From Micromonospora peucetia (lineage in GTDB: Bacteria; Actinomycetota; Actinomycetes; Mycobacteriales; Micromonosporaceae), in assembly GCF_900091625.1 (NCBI RefSeq), contig NZ_FMIC01000002.1, forward strand, positions 5,518,001 to 5,582,000: DNA of 64,000 nucleotides, in the 5' to 3' direction. Of the stretch, positions 1-8,059 are shown piece after piece. Below the pieces are notes generated by a model. That model saw only the letters and a list, made by a program, of their open reading frames with translations. It had not been told where the DNA came from and did no database searches. Positions within the stretch are counted from its first letter, which is position 1. Every line of letters starts with the position of its first letter. The position numbers were made by a program, and so were the translations under genes.

Positions 1-1
1 C

Positions 2-289
2 ATCCGACCCCAGATGCGCGACGACCTCGCCGGCAACCCCGAAGCACGCGAGGGCATGGCCCGCTTCAACGCCGCCCTGCAGATCGGCTACTTCCTGCTC
101 GCCGTCCGCGCCGCCGGTCTGGCCGCCGGCCCCATGGCCGGCTTCGACGCCGCCGGCATCGACCGCGAGTTCTTCGCCGACAGCACCTGGAAGACCCTGC
201 TCGTGGTCAACATCGGCCGCCCCGGCGAGAACGCCTGGTTCCCGCGCCTGCCCCGCCTCGACTACACCGACGTCGTCCGGCACGCCTGA
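2..289 (+). CDS. C-terminal part of a malonic semialdehyde reductase-like nitroreductase (cut by window edge)
   Basis: This is the last 95 or so codons of a gene entering from the left, open back to the first base. The residues (FNAALQIGYFLLAVRAAGLAAGPM, followed by a GFD turn and a VVNIGRPGENAWFPRLPR tail) fit the C-terminus of the RutE/HadB type of FMN-dependent nitroreductases, which reduce malonic semialdehyde or related aldehydes with NAD(P)H. The AAGPM segment and the NIGRPG strand form part of the flavin pocket in this family. The N-terminus, and so the substrate class, cannot be judged here. It converges on the TSUP transporter gene, leaving about 40 bases between the two stops. Confidence 0.75.
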   Translation: MRPQMRDDLAGNPEAREGMARFNAALQIGYFLLAVRAAGLAAGPMAGFDAAGIDREFFADSTWKTLLVVNIGRPGENAWFPRLPRLDYTDVVRHA

Positions 290-332
290 GACGCCCCACC
301 CACCAACAACCCGACCAGTGGGTGGCGACCCC

Positions 333-1112
333 TCAGGCCGCCACCCACTGGTCGAAGCCCAACCTGCCGACCAACGCCACCACCACGACCAACAACACGA
401 CCCGCACAAAACCCGAACCACGCCGCAACGCCATCCGCGCCCCCAACGCGGCCCCGGCGATGTTGCACACCGCCATCGCCGCCCCGAGCAGCCACCACAC
501 GTGCCCGGTCGCCGCGAACACCACCAACGCGCCCAGATTCGTGCCCACGTTCACGACCTTCGCCATCGCCGAACCATGCACGAAGTCCGCACCCACCAGC
601 GCCGTGAACGCCACCACCAGAAACGTCCCCGTCCCCGGACCCACCAGCCCGTCGTACAACGCGATACCCACCCCGGCCACCAGCACCGCCACACCCACCC
701 GCACCCGGGTCCGCCGATGCGGCAGCGACACCACCCCCAACCGCGGACGCAGCACCACGAACGCCGCCACACCCACCAGCACCACCAACACCACCGGCCG
801 GTACGCCGACGCAGGCACCGCCCCCGCCAGCGCCGCACCCACCCCCGCACAACACATCGCCAACACCGCCGACGGCCCCGCCACCGCCCAGTCGATCTTC
901 GTGGACCGCGCGTACGTCACCGCCGCCGTCGTCGTACCCGCGATCGCCGTCAGCTTGTTCGTGGCCAACGCCGACACCACCGGCATCCCCGGCACCGCCA
1001 CCATCAACACCGGCAACAGCAACAGGCCACCACCACCCACCACCGCGTCGATCCAACCGGCCATGGCGGCCACGGCGAGCAGGGTGGTCAGCGACAAAGG
1101 ATCCACATCCAC
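333..1112 (-). CDS. TSUP (TauE/SafE, YfcA-like) membrane permease
   Basis: This 259-residue integral membrane protein has the build of the TSUP family: two half repeats, each opening with hydrophobic helices and a glycine-rich GGGG motif (AVVGGGGLLLLP near residue 25; a matching LYDGLVGPGTGTFL near 150), and N-K-L-T (ATNKLTAIAGTT) after the first helix pair, typical of YfcA-type members. The family exports sulfite or organosulfonates; the substrate here is unknown. The start is GTG. About eight membrane helices are apparent and there is no signal peptide. It is divergent from the neighbouring endonuclease/exonuclease/phosphatase gene with about 210 bases between starts, so both promoters probably lie there. 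No sulfur gene is adjacent. Confidence 0.85.
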   Translation of the reverse strand: MDVDPLSLTTLLAVAAMAGWIDAVVGGGGLLLLPVLMVAVPGMPVVSALATNKLTAIAGTTTAAVTYARSTKIDWAVAGPSAVLAMCCAGVGAALAGAVPASAYRPVVLVVLVGVAAFVVLRPRLGVVSLPHRRTRVRVGVAVLVAGVGIALYDGLVGPGTGTFLVVAFTALVGADFVHGSAMAKVVNVGTNLGALVVFAATGHVWWLLGAAMAVCNIAGAALGARMALRRGSGFVRVVLLVVVVALVGRLGFDQWVAA

Positions 1113-1324
1113 GGGCCGTCATTCTTCCCACCGGCACCCGCCCCACGACCCCACCTGTGGCCAGCCTCACCAGCGCCGACCAGCACCACCACATCACATG
1201 CTCACCGACCCCGAACCCGCCGCAGCCACACACCCACCGCCCCCAACGCCACGAACAACAGCACCGAGCAGAACAACACCTTCAACACCGGGTAACCCTC
1301 CCACCGCCACGTAGGGTGCAAAGC

Positions 1325-2104
1325 GTGCGCCTGGCCACCTTCAACCTGCTGCACGGCCGATCCCTCACCGACGGACTCGTCGACCCCGACCGGCTCACCG
1401 CCGCCGTCACCGCACTCGACGCCGACGTCCTCGCCCTCCAAGAGGTCGACCGCGACCAGAGCCGCAGCGGCAAACTAGACCTCACCGCCATCGCCGCCCG
1501 CGCCCTCGACGCCAGCGAACACCGCTTCGCCGCCGCTGTCGTCGGCACCCCCGGCGAACAGTTCCGCCCCCTGACCCACGACGACGACGGACACGGCGAA
1601 CCCTGCTACGGCGTCGGCCTCGTCACCCGCCACCGCGTCCACACCTGGCAGGTCACCCGACTACGCCCCGCCCCCGTACGCTCACCCGTCTACGTCCCCG
1701 GCCCCGGCGGCGGACTCATCCTCCTACACGACGAACCCCGCGTCCTGCTCGCCGCCGTCCTCGACACCCCCCACGGCCGACTCACCGTCGCCGCCACCCA
1801 CCTGTCCTTCGTCCCCGGCTGGAACGCCCACCAACTCCGCCAGAGCGTCCGCGCCCTACGCACCCTGCCCGCCCCACGCATCCTCCTCGGCGACCTCAAC
1901 CTGCCCGCCGGCGCCGCCCGGCTCCTCACCGGCTGGCGCCCCCTCGGCCGCCGCCCCACCTACCCGGCGGGGCAACCCCGCGTCCAACTCGACCACATCC
2001 TCGCCGACCGCCACGGCCTCGACCAGCTGCCACCCGTCACCGCCGTACACACACCCCTGTCCGCCATCTCCGACCACCGCCCCCTCCTGGTTGACCTCGG
2101 CTGA
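1325..2104 (+). CDS. Endonuclease/exonuclease/phosphatase (EEP) family hydrolase
   Basis: Starting at GTG 1325 the product has 259 residues and begins directly with the EEP strand RLATFNLLHGR. Further signature pieces are ALQEVDRDQSRSG (metal-binding Glu), ATHLSFVPGWN, LLGDLNLPAG (catalytic D-x-N) and SAISDHRPLLVDL (terminal S-D-H), so the whole Mg-dependent phosphodiesterase active site is present. Members act on nucleic acids, phosphoinositides or sphingomyelin; substrate cannot be assigned. No signal peptide is apparent, suggesting a cytoplasmic enzyme. Upstream in-frame codons are low-complexity Pro/His/Gln-rich sequence and look non-coding, so the later start is preferred. Confidence 0.85.
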   Translation: MRLATFNLLHGRSLTDGLVDPDRLTAAVTALDADVLALQEVDRDQSRSGKLDLTAIAARALDASEHRFAAAVVGTPGEQFRPLTHDDDGHGEPCYGVGLVTRHRVHTWQVTRLRPAPVRSPVYVPGPGGGLILLHDEPRVLLAAVLDTPHGRLTVAATHLSFVPGWNAHQLRQSVRALRTLPAPRILLGDLNLPAGAARLLTGWRPLGRRPTYPAGQPRVQLDHILADRHGLDQLPPVTAVHTPLSAISDHRPLLVDLG

Positions 2105-2199
2105 CCAGCAGCGGAGTGGACACCCCCTCGCCATCGGTCGCGTGACGCTCACCCCACCCCGCGTTGACACGACCCACGGCATCGGCGAAGGTCTCTGGC

Positions 2200-3780
2200 G
2201 TGACGGCACCCACCCCAGGCGCGACAAGCCACCACGACACCACCACCGAACAACGCCGATACGTGATCATCGGAGCCGGACCAGCCGGCCTCCAACTCAG
2301 CTACTACCTCCAGCAGGCCGGCTGCGACTACATCACCCTCGAACGCGCCGCCGCGCCCGCCGAGTTCTTCCGCCACTTCCCCCGGCACCGCCGGCTCATC
2401 TCCCTCAACAAAGTCCACACCACCAGCACCGACCCCGAGATCCGGCTGCGCTGGGACTGGAACTCCCTGCTACACGAACCCGCCGACCTGCCCTTCGCCA
2501 AGTACAGCAGCGAATACTTCCCGCACGCCGACGACATGGTGCGCTACCTCGCCGAATTCCAGCGCCACCACCAACTCGCCGTACGCTTCGACACCACCGT
2601 CGAACAGATCGAACGACTCGACGACGGCTTCCTCGTACACACCCCCGGCCGCACCCTGCACTGCCGCTGCGTCATCGTCGCCACCGGCTGGGGCCCGCCG
2701 AACATCCCCGCCATCCCCGGCATCGAACACGCCACCGGCTACGAGGACATGCACACCGACCCCGCCGCATACACCGGCCAACGCGTACTCATCCTCGGCA
2801 AGGGCAACTCCGCGTTCGAAACCGCCTCGGCCATCCTCGGCCACGCCGCCATGATCCACCTCGCCAGCCCCCGACCGCTGCGCCTGGCCTGGAACACCAA
2901 ACACCCCGGAGACGTCCGCGGCCACCACGGCGCCGTCCTCGACAGTTACCAGTTCAAGACCCTCCACTCCGTCCTCGACTGCGTCATCGACGAGATCCGC
3001 CCCCTCGGCAACCGCTACCAGGTGCACCTCACCTACACCCACGCCGACAACGAAACCGCCGTCATGGAATACGAATCCGTCCTGCGCTGCACCGGCTTCG
3101 CCATGGACACCACCCCGTTCGGCCCCACCTGCCAACCCGACATGGTGCCCAGCGGCCGGCTACCCACCACCACCGGCGACTGGCAGTCCACCAACATCGA
3201 CGGCCTCTACTTCGCCGGCACCCTCGCCCAGGACCGCGACTTCAAAAAAGCCTCCTCCGCGTTCATCGACGGCTTCCGGTACAACCTGCGCACCCTCACC
3301 GCCCTGCTCCTCGAACGCTACGAGGGCATCCCACTGCCACACGCCCACATCGACCGCGACGCCGACACCGTCACCACCCTCGTCCTCGACCGGGTCAACT
3401 GGAGCTCCGCACTGTGGACCCAGTTCGAATTCCTCTGCGACGCCCTCGTCGTCGACCCCGACGGACACCTACACCACTACACCGACCTGCCCGAGGACCA
3501 CGTCCGGGCCCGCTTCCGCGACCACCCGCACTACTACACCGTCAGCCTGCGCTGGGGCCGCGACGACTACGGCGACGTGTTCGCCATCGAACGCCACCCC
3601 CAACCCGACCGGGCCGCGGAAAGCGCCTTCATCCACCCCGTCATCCGCCGCTACCACGGCGACACCCTCGTCAACGAACTACACCTGCTCGAAGACCTGC
3701 TCGCCGAATGGCGCCGCCCCGACCGCCACATCGAACCCCTACGCGAGTACTTCGCCCGGGAACTGCACCGCGACCGCTGA
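2200..3780 (+). CDS. FAD-dependent NAD(P)-binding oxidoreductase (flavin monooxygenase-like)
   Basis: Start GTG 2200 is chosen because GAAGG lies eight bases upstream; product 526 residues. An FAD-binding Rossmann motif (IGAGPAG, about residues 24-30) opens the protein and a second dinucleotide motif (LGKGNSA, about 199-205) lies mid-protein, with the linking ATGWGPPNIPAIPG segment of class B flavoenzymes. The region FAGTLAQDRDFKKASSAFIDGFRYN resembles the FOXRED2-like branch of pyridine nucleotide-disulfide/FMO proteins. The last 170 residues form a less typical C-terminal extension. A soluble oxygenase or oxidoreductase is likely; substrate unknown. It stands alone between the EEP hydrolase and the convergent ligase gene. 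Confidence 0.82.
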   Translation: MTAPTPGATSHHDTTTEQRRYVIIGAGPAGLQLSYYLQQAGCDYITLERAAAPAEFFRHFPRHRRLISLNKVHTTSTDPEIRLRWDWNSLLHEPADLPFAKYSSEYFPHADDMVRYLAEFQRHHQLAVRFDTTVEQIERLDDGFLVHTPGRTLHCRCVIVATGWGPPNIPAIPGIEHATGYEDMHTDPAAYTGQRVLILGKGNSAFETASAILGHAAMIHLASPRPLRLAWNTKHPGDVRGHHGAVLDSYQFKTLHSVLDCVIDEIRPLGNRYQVHLTYTHADNETAVMEYESVLRCTGFAMDTTPFGPTCQPDMVPSGRLPTTTGDWQSTNIDGLYFAGTLAQDRDFKKASSAFIDGFRYNLRTLTALLLERYEGIPLPHAHIDRDADTVTTLVLDRVNWSSALWTQFEFLCDALVVDPDGHLHHYTDLPEDHVRARFRDHPHYYTVSLRWGRDDYGDVFAIERHPQPDRAAESAFIHPVIRRYHGDTLVNELHLLEDLLAEWRRPDRHIEPLREYFARELHRDR

Positions 3781-3880
3781 CCCCGACCGGGCGTGCCGGA
3801 CCAACCCCGCCAACCCACATGCCCGGCCAACCCCACACCCGCACACCGTCACCAGGGGAGGGGGCCCGGCCACGACACAC

Positions 3881-4996
3881 CTACGCCGGCTGCCGCTCAT
3901 CCACCCCCGTCCGCGCGACCAGAAAATCCACCACGTCCGCGAGCCGACCCCGACGACCCGCCGCCTCCCGCTGCCGCACCGCACCACAACCCCCCGCCAA
4001 CAACCGCTCCAACCAGCCCCGCACCAACTCCTCGTCCCCACCCGCCCGCAACACCGGCGCCAACCAGTCCACCACCTCGCCCAACACCTCCCGCGCCGGA
4101 CGCAACCGACCCGTACCAACCTCCAACAGCGCACCCTCCAGACCGTCGCGCGCCGCCCGCCAGTACGCCGCCCGCAACCACTCACCGGCAAGCTCCGGAC
4201 CATGATCACCCCGGTCCACCGCCTCCAACCCACGCACCACCAACGCCCGCACCAACGCCGCCACCAACGCCGACTCCCACGCCGACACCGGCACGTCCGC
4301 CACCCGCACCTCCAACGTCGGATACACCACCGACGGCCGGATGTCCCAGAACAGCGTCCCCGGATCCACGATCGCCCCCGCCGCCGACAACATCTCCACG
4401 ACCCGCTCGTAGTGCGCCACCGACGTGAACCGCGGCGGCGGCCCCGCCACCGGCCACCGCGGCCACACCATCGACCGCCAACTCGCGTAACCCGAATCCC
4501 GCCCCTCCCAGTACGGCGAGTTCGCCGTCACCGCGATCAACAACGGCAGATAAGCCCGCAGATGGTTGCTGACCAGCAACGCCCGCTCCCGGTCCGGCAC
4601 CTCCACATGCACGTGCAACGCGCAGATCGCCAACTCGTCGTGCAACCCCCGGAACGTCGCCGTACCCCGCTCCTGCCGAGGCCCCCGCGTCACCGGCGGC
4701 GCCGTCGCCCCCGGCAGCACCGGCGTGCCCGTGGCCACGATCCGCAACCCGTCGACCGCCGCACACTCGGCCACCACCCGACGAGCCTCCACCAACTGCT
4801 CCAACACCCCCCGCACCGACGACGTCGGATCCGTCTTCGTCTCCACGTGCAGGGACGTGATCTCACCCGACACCCGCGAACCCAACCGCGCCGCCGCCCG
4901 ATCCACCACCGCCCCCGCACCCGGCACCACACCCCGACTCACCGGATCGACCAGCAGAAACTCCTCCTCCACCCCCAACCGCGGACCCGACACCAC
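3881..4996 (-). CDS. Carboxylate-amine ligase / glutamate-cysteine ligase-like protein (YbdK family)
   Basis: The 371-residue product opens with GPRLGVEEEFLLVDP, the first ATP-grasp-like strand of the GCS2/YbdK family, followed by SLHVETKTDP, LHVHVEVPD (metal-binding His/Glu), TANSPYWEGRDSGYASWR and LFWDIRPSVVYPTLEVRVAD, all characteristic. These enzymes ligate glutamate to cysteine or another amine with ATP; in actinomycetes, which make mycothiol rather than glutathione, members serve other or unknown roles. GTG 4996 is preferred because GGAGG ends ten bases upstream; ATG 5026 is an alternative. The open frame continues to 5470 with no start supported by homology. Divergent from folD, with the riboswitch between. 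Confidence 0.83.
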   Translation of the reverse strand: MVSGPRLGVEEEFLLVDPVSRGVVPGAGAVVDRAAARLGSRVSGEITSLHVETKTDPTSSVRGVLEQLVEARRVVAECAAVDGLRIVATGTPVLPGATAPPVTRGPRQERGTATFRGLHDELAICALHVHVEVPDRERALLVSNHLRAYLPLLIAVTANSPYWEGRDSGYASWRSMVWPRWPVAGPPPRFTSVAHYERVVEMLSAAGAIVDPGTLFWDIRPSVVYPTLEVRVADVPVSAWESALVAALVRALVVRGLEAVDRGDHGPELAGEWLRAAYWRAARDGLEGALLEVGTGRLRPAREVLGEVVDWLAPVLRAGGDEELVRGWLERLLAGGCGAVRQREAAGRRGRLADVVDFLVARTGVDERQPA

Positions 4997-5212
4997 ACCA
5001 TCCCCGCCTCCCTGCACCGGCACCATGGCCTCCACTCGCGACACCGCAACGACCGCCCGACACGAACCAGGCCGACAGGGTAGCCCGAACCGGTGACGAA
5101 CGGGACACCCACAGTCAACGCCCCGACACAGGTCCCGCACCACGGTCACCCCGCCGACCCACAACCGCACCGGGGCACACCCCACCCGAACCGCTGTGGC
5201 AAGCTGACACCA

Positions 5213-5290
5213 GACGCGACTGGCGGCCAGAGGATGGGCACCAAACCATCGGGGAGCTCCACGCGCGGAGGTCGACCGCCTGGGCCCCGC
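5213..5290 (+). promoter_or_regulatory. ZTP (pfl) riboswitch
   Basis: The leader of the downstream folD paralogue carries the conserved blocks of the pfl/ZTP aptamer in order: GACTGGCG (5218-5225), TGGG (5235-5238), ACCATCGGGGAGC (5245-5257) and, after a variable hairpin, CCGCCTGGGC (5276-5285). The last block can form the pseudoknot with the conserved loop. The aptamer ends about eight bases before the purine-rich ribosome site, so translational control is plausible. Known members sense ZTP/ZMP, a signal of 10-formyl-tetrahydrofolate shortage, and commonly precede folD, purH and glyA, so the context fits. Confidence 0.93.
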
Positions 5291-5305
5291 CGGCGAAGGA
5301 GCACC

Positions 5306-6199
5306 ATGCCCACCGCCCGACTCCTGCCCGGCGCACCCGTCGCCGAACGCATCCTCACCGACGTCGCCGCCGGTGTCACCGCCCTGCGCGCCGCCGGCAC
5401 CACCCCCGGCCTCGCCACCATCCTCGTCGGCGACGACGACGCCAGCGCCGGCTACATCCGCATCAAACAACGCCAGGCCACCGAACTCGGCTTCACCTCA
5501 CCCCACGTGCACCTGCCCGCCACCGCCACCCAGGCAGACCTGCACCACGCCATCGCCGACTTCAACACCGCACCCGACGTGCACGGCCTGCTCATCCAGC
5601 ACCCCATCCCCGCACACCTCGACTACGACCGCGCCCTGCAGACCATGGACCCCGACCTCGACGTCGACGGCATGCACCCCCTCAACATGGGACGCCTCGC
5701 CCTCGGCCTGCCCGGACCCCTGCCCTGCACACCCGCCGGCATCGAAGCCCTGCTCGCCTTCCACGACATCCCCGTCGCCGGCCACGACGTCGTCATCCTC
5801 GGCCGCGGCGCCACCCTCGGCCGCCCCCTCGCCCTGCTACTCACCCAGAAACGCCCCACCGCCAACGCCGCCGTCACCGTCGTACACACCGGCGTACCCG
5901 ACTGGGCCACCCACACCCGCCGCGCCGACATCCTCATCGCCGCCGCCGGCGTCCCCGGCATCATCCGACCCGAACACGTCCGCCCCGGCGCCGTCGTCAT
6001 CGGCGGCGGCGTCCGCTACGAAGGCCGACGCCTCCTGCCCGACGTCGACGAAAGCTGCGCCGAGGTCGCCGGCGCCATCACCCCCCGCGTCGGCGGCGTC
6101 GGCCCCACCACCGTCGCCATGCTCTTCCGCAACGCCCTCGACGCCGCCCGCCGCACCACCGGCCACCCCGCTCCCGCACAACGGCCCGACGCCCGGTAA
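5306..6199 (+). CDS. folD: Bifunctional methylenetetrahydrofolate dehydrogenase/methenyltetrahydrofolate cyclohydrolase
   Basis: The 297-residue enzyme interconverts 5,10-methylene- and 10-formyl-tetrahydrofolate. Start ATG 5306 has a GAAGGAG site. The catalytic set aligns with the usual FolD numbering: Tyr50 and Lys54 (AGYIRIK), Gln98 (LLIQHPIP) and Asp121 (DVDGMHPLNMG). The Rossmann nucleotide motif is GRGATLGRP near 167-175 and the C-terminal PRVGGVGPTTVAML closes the folate site. Several motifs differ from canonical forms (IQHPIP for VQLPLP, GRGATLG for GRS-x-x-VG, GGVGPTT for GGVGPMT), as in a divergent paralogue. Regulation by the ZTP riboswitch implies induction when formyl-folate is short. 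A perfect hairpin follows the stop. Confidence 0.93.
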   Translation: MPTARLLPGAPVAERILTDVAAGVTALRAAGTTPGLATILVGDDDASAGYIRIKQRQATELGFTSPHVHLPATATQADLHHAIADFNTAPDVHGLLIQHPIPAHLDYDRALQTMDPDLDVDGMHPLNMGRLALGLPGPLPCTPAGIEALLAFHDIPVAGHDVVILGRGATLGRPLALLLTQKRPTANAAVTVVHTGVPDWATHTRRADILIAAAGVPGIIRPEHVRPGAVVIGGGVRYEGRRLLPDVDESCAEVAGAITPRVGGVGPTTVAMLFRNALDAARRTTGHPAPAQRPDAR

Positions 6200-6209
6200 A
6201 ACACCGCGG

Positions 6210-6249
6210 CCCCCGGTGCGGCGAACGACCCAGCTCGCCGCACCGGGGG
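6210..6249. terminator. Intrinsic terminator-like hairpin after folD
   Basis: Arms CCCCCGGTGCGGCGA (6210-6224) and TCGCCGCACCGGGGG (6235-6249) pair perfectly over 15 bp around a ten-base loop. There is no U tract, which is usual for actinomycete hairpin terminators. It begins about ten bases after the folD stop. Confidence 0.8.
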
Positions 6250-6258
6250 GACAGGCAC

Positions 6259-6353
6259 CCGACTCCGGCATCCGCACATCCATCACCACCACGTCCGGCC
6301 GGCAGGCTGCCACGCACATTCGTCAACGACTCCTGCACGATCCGCGTCATCAA
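6259..6353 (-). pseudogene. Scar of a deleted two-component system (kinase fragment joined to regulator fragment)
   Basis: On the minus strand one frame reads MTRIVQESLTNVR (about 6312-6350), the N-box start of a NarL-type histidine kinase ATPase domain. Directly after, in another frame, comes VAACRPDVVVMDVRMPESG (about 6259-6315), the phospho-acceptor strand of a response regulator. The order kinase then regulator is that of an operon, but everything between is missing, so a large internal deletion is the simplest reading. Neither piece has a credible start or full domain. It lies in the roughly 240-base gap between the folD terminator and the cupin gene, which holds nothing else I recognise. 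Confidence 0.5.
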
Positions 6354-6495
6354 GGAAGAAGGCGCGTTCGGGCTCTCGTCCACGATCACGACGCCCCGGT
6401 GTACGCCGCCCGGTGAGCAGCCCGCGAGGATTTTTTCATCATGCGTAGTTCCTAGCGCTCACGCCGAGCGTACGAGATGGCGAAGGATGAGCCCC

Positions 6496-6891
6496 ATGAG
6501 TAACGAACCGATCCTCCTCAGCAAGGCTCTGGCATCCTTCGACGCCCTGTGGAGCCCTCGCATCGTCACGCGGGTGAACGACTACGACGTCCGCATCGCC
6601 AAGGTCGAGGGCGAACACATCTGGCACGTCCACGACAACACCGACGAGTTCTTCCTGGTACTCGACGGAGAACTACACATCTCCTTACGCGAGCCCGCAG
6701 GGGAGCGCACGGTCCTGCTCCCACAGGGTGCGGTCTTCACCGTCCCCCGAGGCACCGAGCACAGACCTCATGCTCCGTGCGGCGCCGCAATCCTTCTGTT
6801 CGAGCCCGCCGGGACACCGACCGTGGGCGATCGCCACGACGAGATCCCGGACCACGTGGACGCAACGACCGGGCACGCACTCAACACCTGA
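6496..6891 (+). CDS. Small cupin-domain protein
   Basis: The 131-residue product is a single conserved beta-barrel: metal-site motif 1 is HVHDNTDEFFLVLDGELHI (two His and Glu present) and motif 2 is LPQGAVFTVPRGTEHRPHA. ATG 6496 is chosen because GAAGG lies nine bases upstream; the ATG at 6487 abuts that site. Cupins of this size act as isomerases, dioxygenases or ligand sensors and the sequence alone does not choose. It probably stands alone; the convergent recombinase gene ends 100 bases downstream. Confidence 0.85.
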   Translation: MSNEPILLSKALASFDALWSPRIVTRVNDYDVRIAKVEGEHIWHVHDNTDEFFLVLDGELHISLREPAGERTVLLPQGAVFTVPRGTEHRPHAPCGAAILLFEPAGTPTVGDRHDEIPDHVDATTGHALNT

Positions 6892-6991
6892 GCTGACGGC
6901 CTCCAAGGCGGGTTGCCGCAAAGAACTGTCTTCGATCGCCGCCGCCACCACACAGCGGAGACGTGACGGTGCAGAAAAGCAGCACCCGCCC

Positions 6992-8002
6992 TCACGGCCG
7001 TACGCCCGGCTCCGCCGGCAACAACCCCGCCAACGCCCGATTGGTGCGGTTGGAGCGGACCGCGTCGCGCTGCTGCCCGGCCGTCACCTCGATGTACGCC
7101 TGCGACGACGCCAACGACGCGTGCCCCAGCAACCGCATGATCTCCGCCGCGCTCGCCCCGTCCTCCGCCAACCGCGTCGCGAAGGTGTGCCGCAACGCGT
7201 GCAGGCGCGCCCCGCGCGGCACCCGGTCGTTGATGCCCGCCCGCCGGTAGCATGACTCCACCAGGTACTGCAGCCCACCCCGGCGCAGCGGCTCACCCTG
7301 ACGATCCACCAGCAGCGGCGCGTCCGGCCGCACCGTCCGCGACCCGAACCGGCGCACCCGGCTGTCCAGGTAGCCCACCAGCACCCGGTCCAGATCCGGC
7401 TCGATCGGCACCACCCGTGGCCGGCCGCCCTTGCCGGCCACGTCGACCCGCCGTTCGCCCGGACGACCGGTCAACGAACCCACCCGCAGCGCCAGCAACT
7501 CGGACAGCCGCAACCCCGCGCAGAGCGCCAACGCCAGCACCGCCAGGTCGCGCTCCGGCCACGGGTCACGCTGCCGGCCCTCCTGCCGGGCCACCGAGGC
7601 GAGCAACTGCTCGGGGGTGTCCGCGCCCCGCAGCGGCTTGGGCGCAGGGAGAGGCGCCCGGGGACGACCGACCGCCGGCATCGGGTTGCCGGCGACGATC
7701 CCGTCGGCGACCAGGAAGGAGAAGAAACTGTTCCAGGTGGACCAGGCGCGGTGTACCGAGGCGGCGGCACGGGGAGTGGCGAACCGGGCGAACGCCGCGC
7801 GCATGACGCGGGGAGTGAGGGCGGCGAGGGGCAGCGCGTCGAGGGGGAGGGGAGGGGTGGCTTCCTCGGCGGCCAGCGCGGCGACGGCACGCAGGTCCCG
7901 CCGGTACGCCTCCAGGGTGTGGGGGGAGGGCTTGCGGGTGGCGCGGGCCGTCAGGAACTCCTCGATCAGCCATTGTACCGATTCGTCCTGTTTGTCATGC
8001 AT
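6992..8002 (-). CDS. Xer-like tyrosine recombinase next to dif
   Basis: The 336-residue protein has an N-terminal SAM-like core-binding domain (about 10-110; TLEAYRRDLRAV) and the catalytic domain of phage integrases. The full active site is visible: Arg165 (CAGLRLSELLALR), Lys191 (GKGGRPR), His268 and Arg271 (LHALRHTFATRL), His294 (LLGHASLASS) and nucleophile Tyr303. The ATG at 8002 overlaps a dif-like palindrome, and the frame stays open further upstream, so the start is not certain. The size and compact form resemble XerC/XerD/XerH more than large phage integrases. Lying about 650 bases from a strong dif candidate, it may act there, or may be the integrase of an element that used dif as its target. 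Confidence 0.88.
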   Translation of the reverse strand: MHDKQDESVQWLIEEFLTARATRKPSPHTLEAYRRDLRAVAALAAEEATPPLPLDALPLAALTPRVMRAAFARFATPRAAASVHRAWSTWNSFFSFLVADGIVAGNPMPAVGRPRAPLPAPKPLRGADTPEQLLASVARQEGRQRDPWPERDLAVLALALCAGLRLSELLALRVGSLTGRPGERRVDVAGKGGRPRVVPIEPDLDRVLVGYLDSRVRRFGSRTVRPDAPLLVDRQGEPLRRGGLQYLVESCYRRAGINDRVPRGARLHALRHTFATRLAEDGASAAEIMRLLGHASLASSQAYIEVTAGQQRDAVRSNRTNRALAGLLPAEPGVRP

Positions 8003-8021
8003 AAGGGATATTATGCATGAT
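7994..8021. repeat. dif-like 11-6-11 palindrome at the recombinase start
   Basis: Left arm GTCATGCATAA (7994-8004), spacer GGGATA, right arm TTATGCATGAT (8011-8021). Ten bases of the two arms are perfect inverted repeats. The two 11-base arms, six-base spacer and inner TTAT ends match Xer recombination sites. It overlaps the ATG of the recombinase and precedes the divergent ATPase by about 40 bases, so it could instead be an operator for both. It is strikingly AT-rich for this genome. Confidence 0.6.
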
Positions 8022-8059
8022 TTTCGGGTTAGTCGGCAACGGTGGGAGAGGGGGAGAGC

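Noticed and set aside
318..1314. Two long plus-strand frames opposite the TSUP permease
   Set aside because: Low-complexity His/Arg/Pro or Thr/Pro sequence without domains, antisense to a clear membrane protein; a product of GC-rich codon bias.
6900..6991. A third dif-like site on the far side of the recombinase
   Set aside because: Searched for CATAA-N6-TTATG patterns in the gap; none seen, so the recombinase itself is not bracketed by sites.
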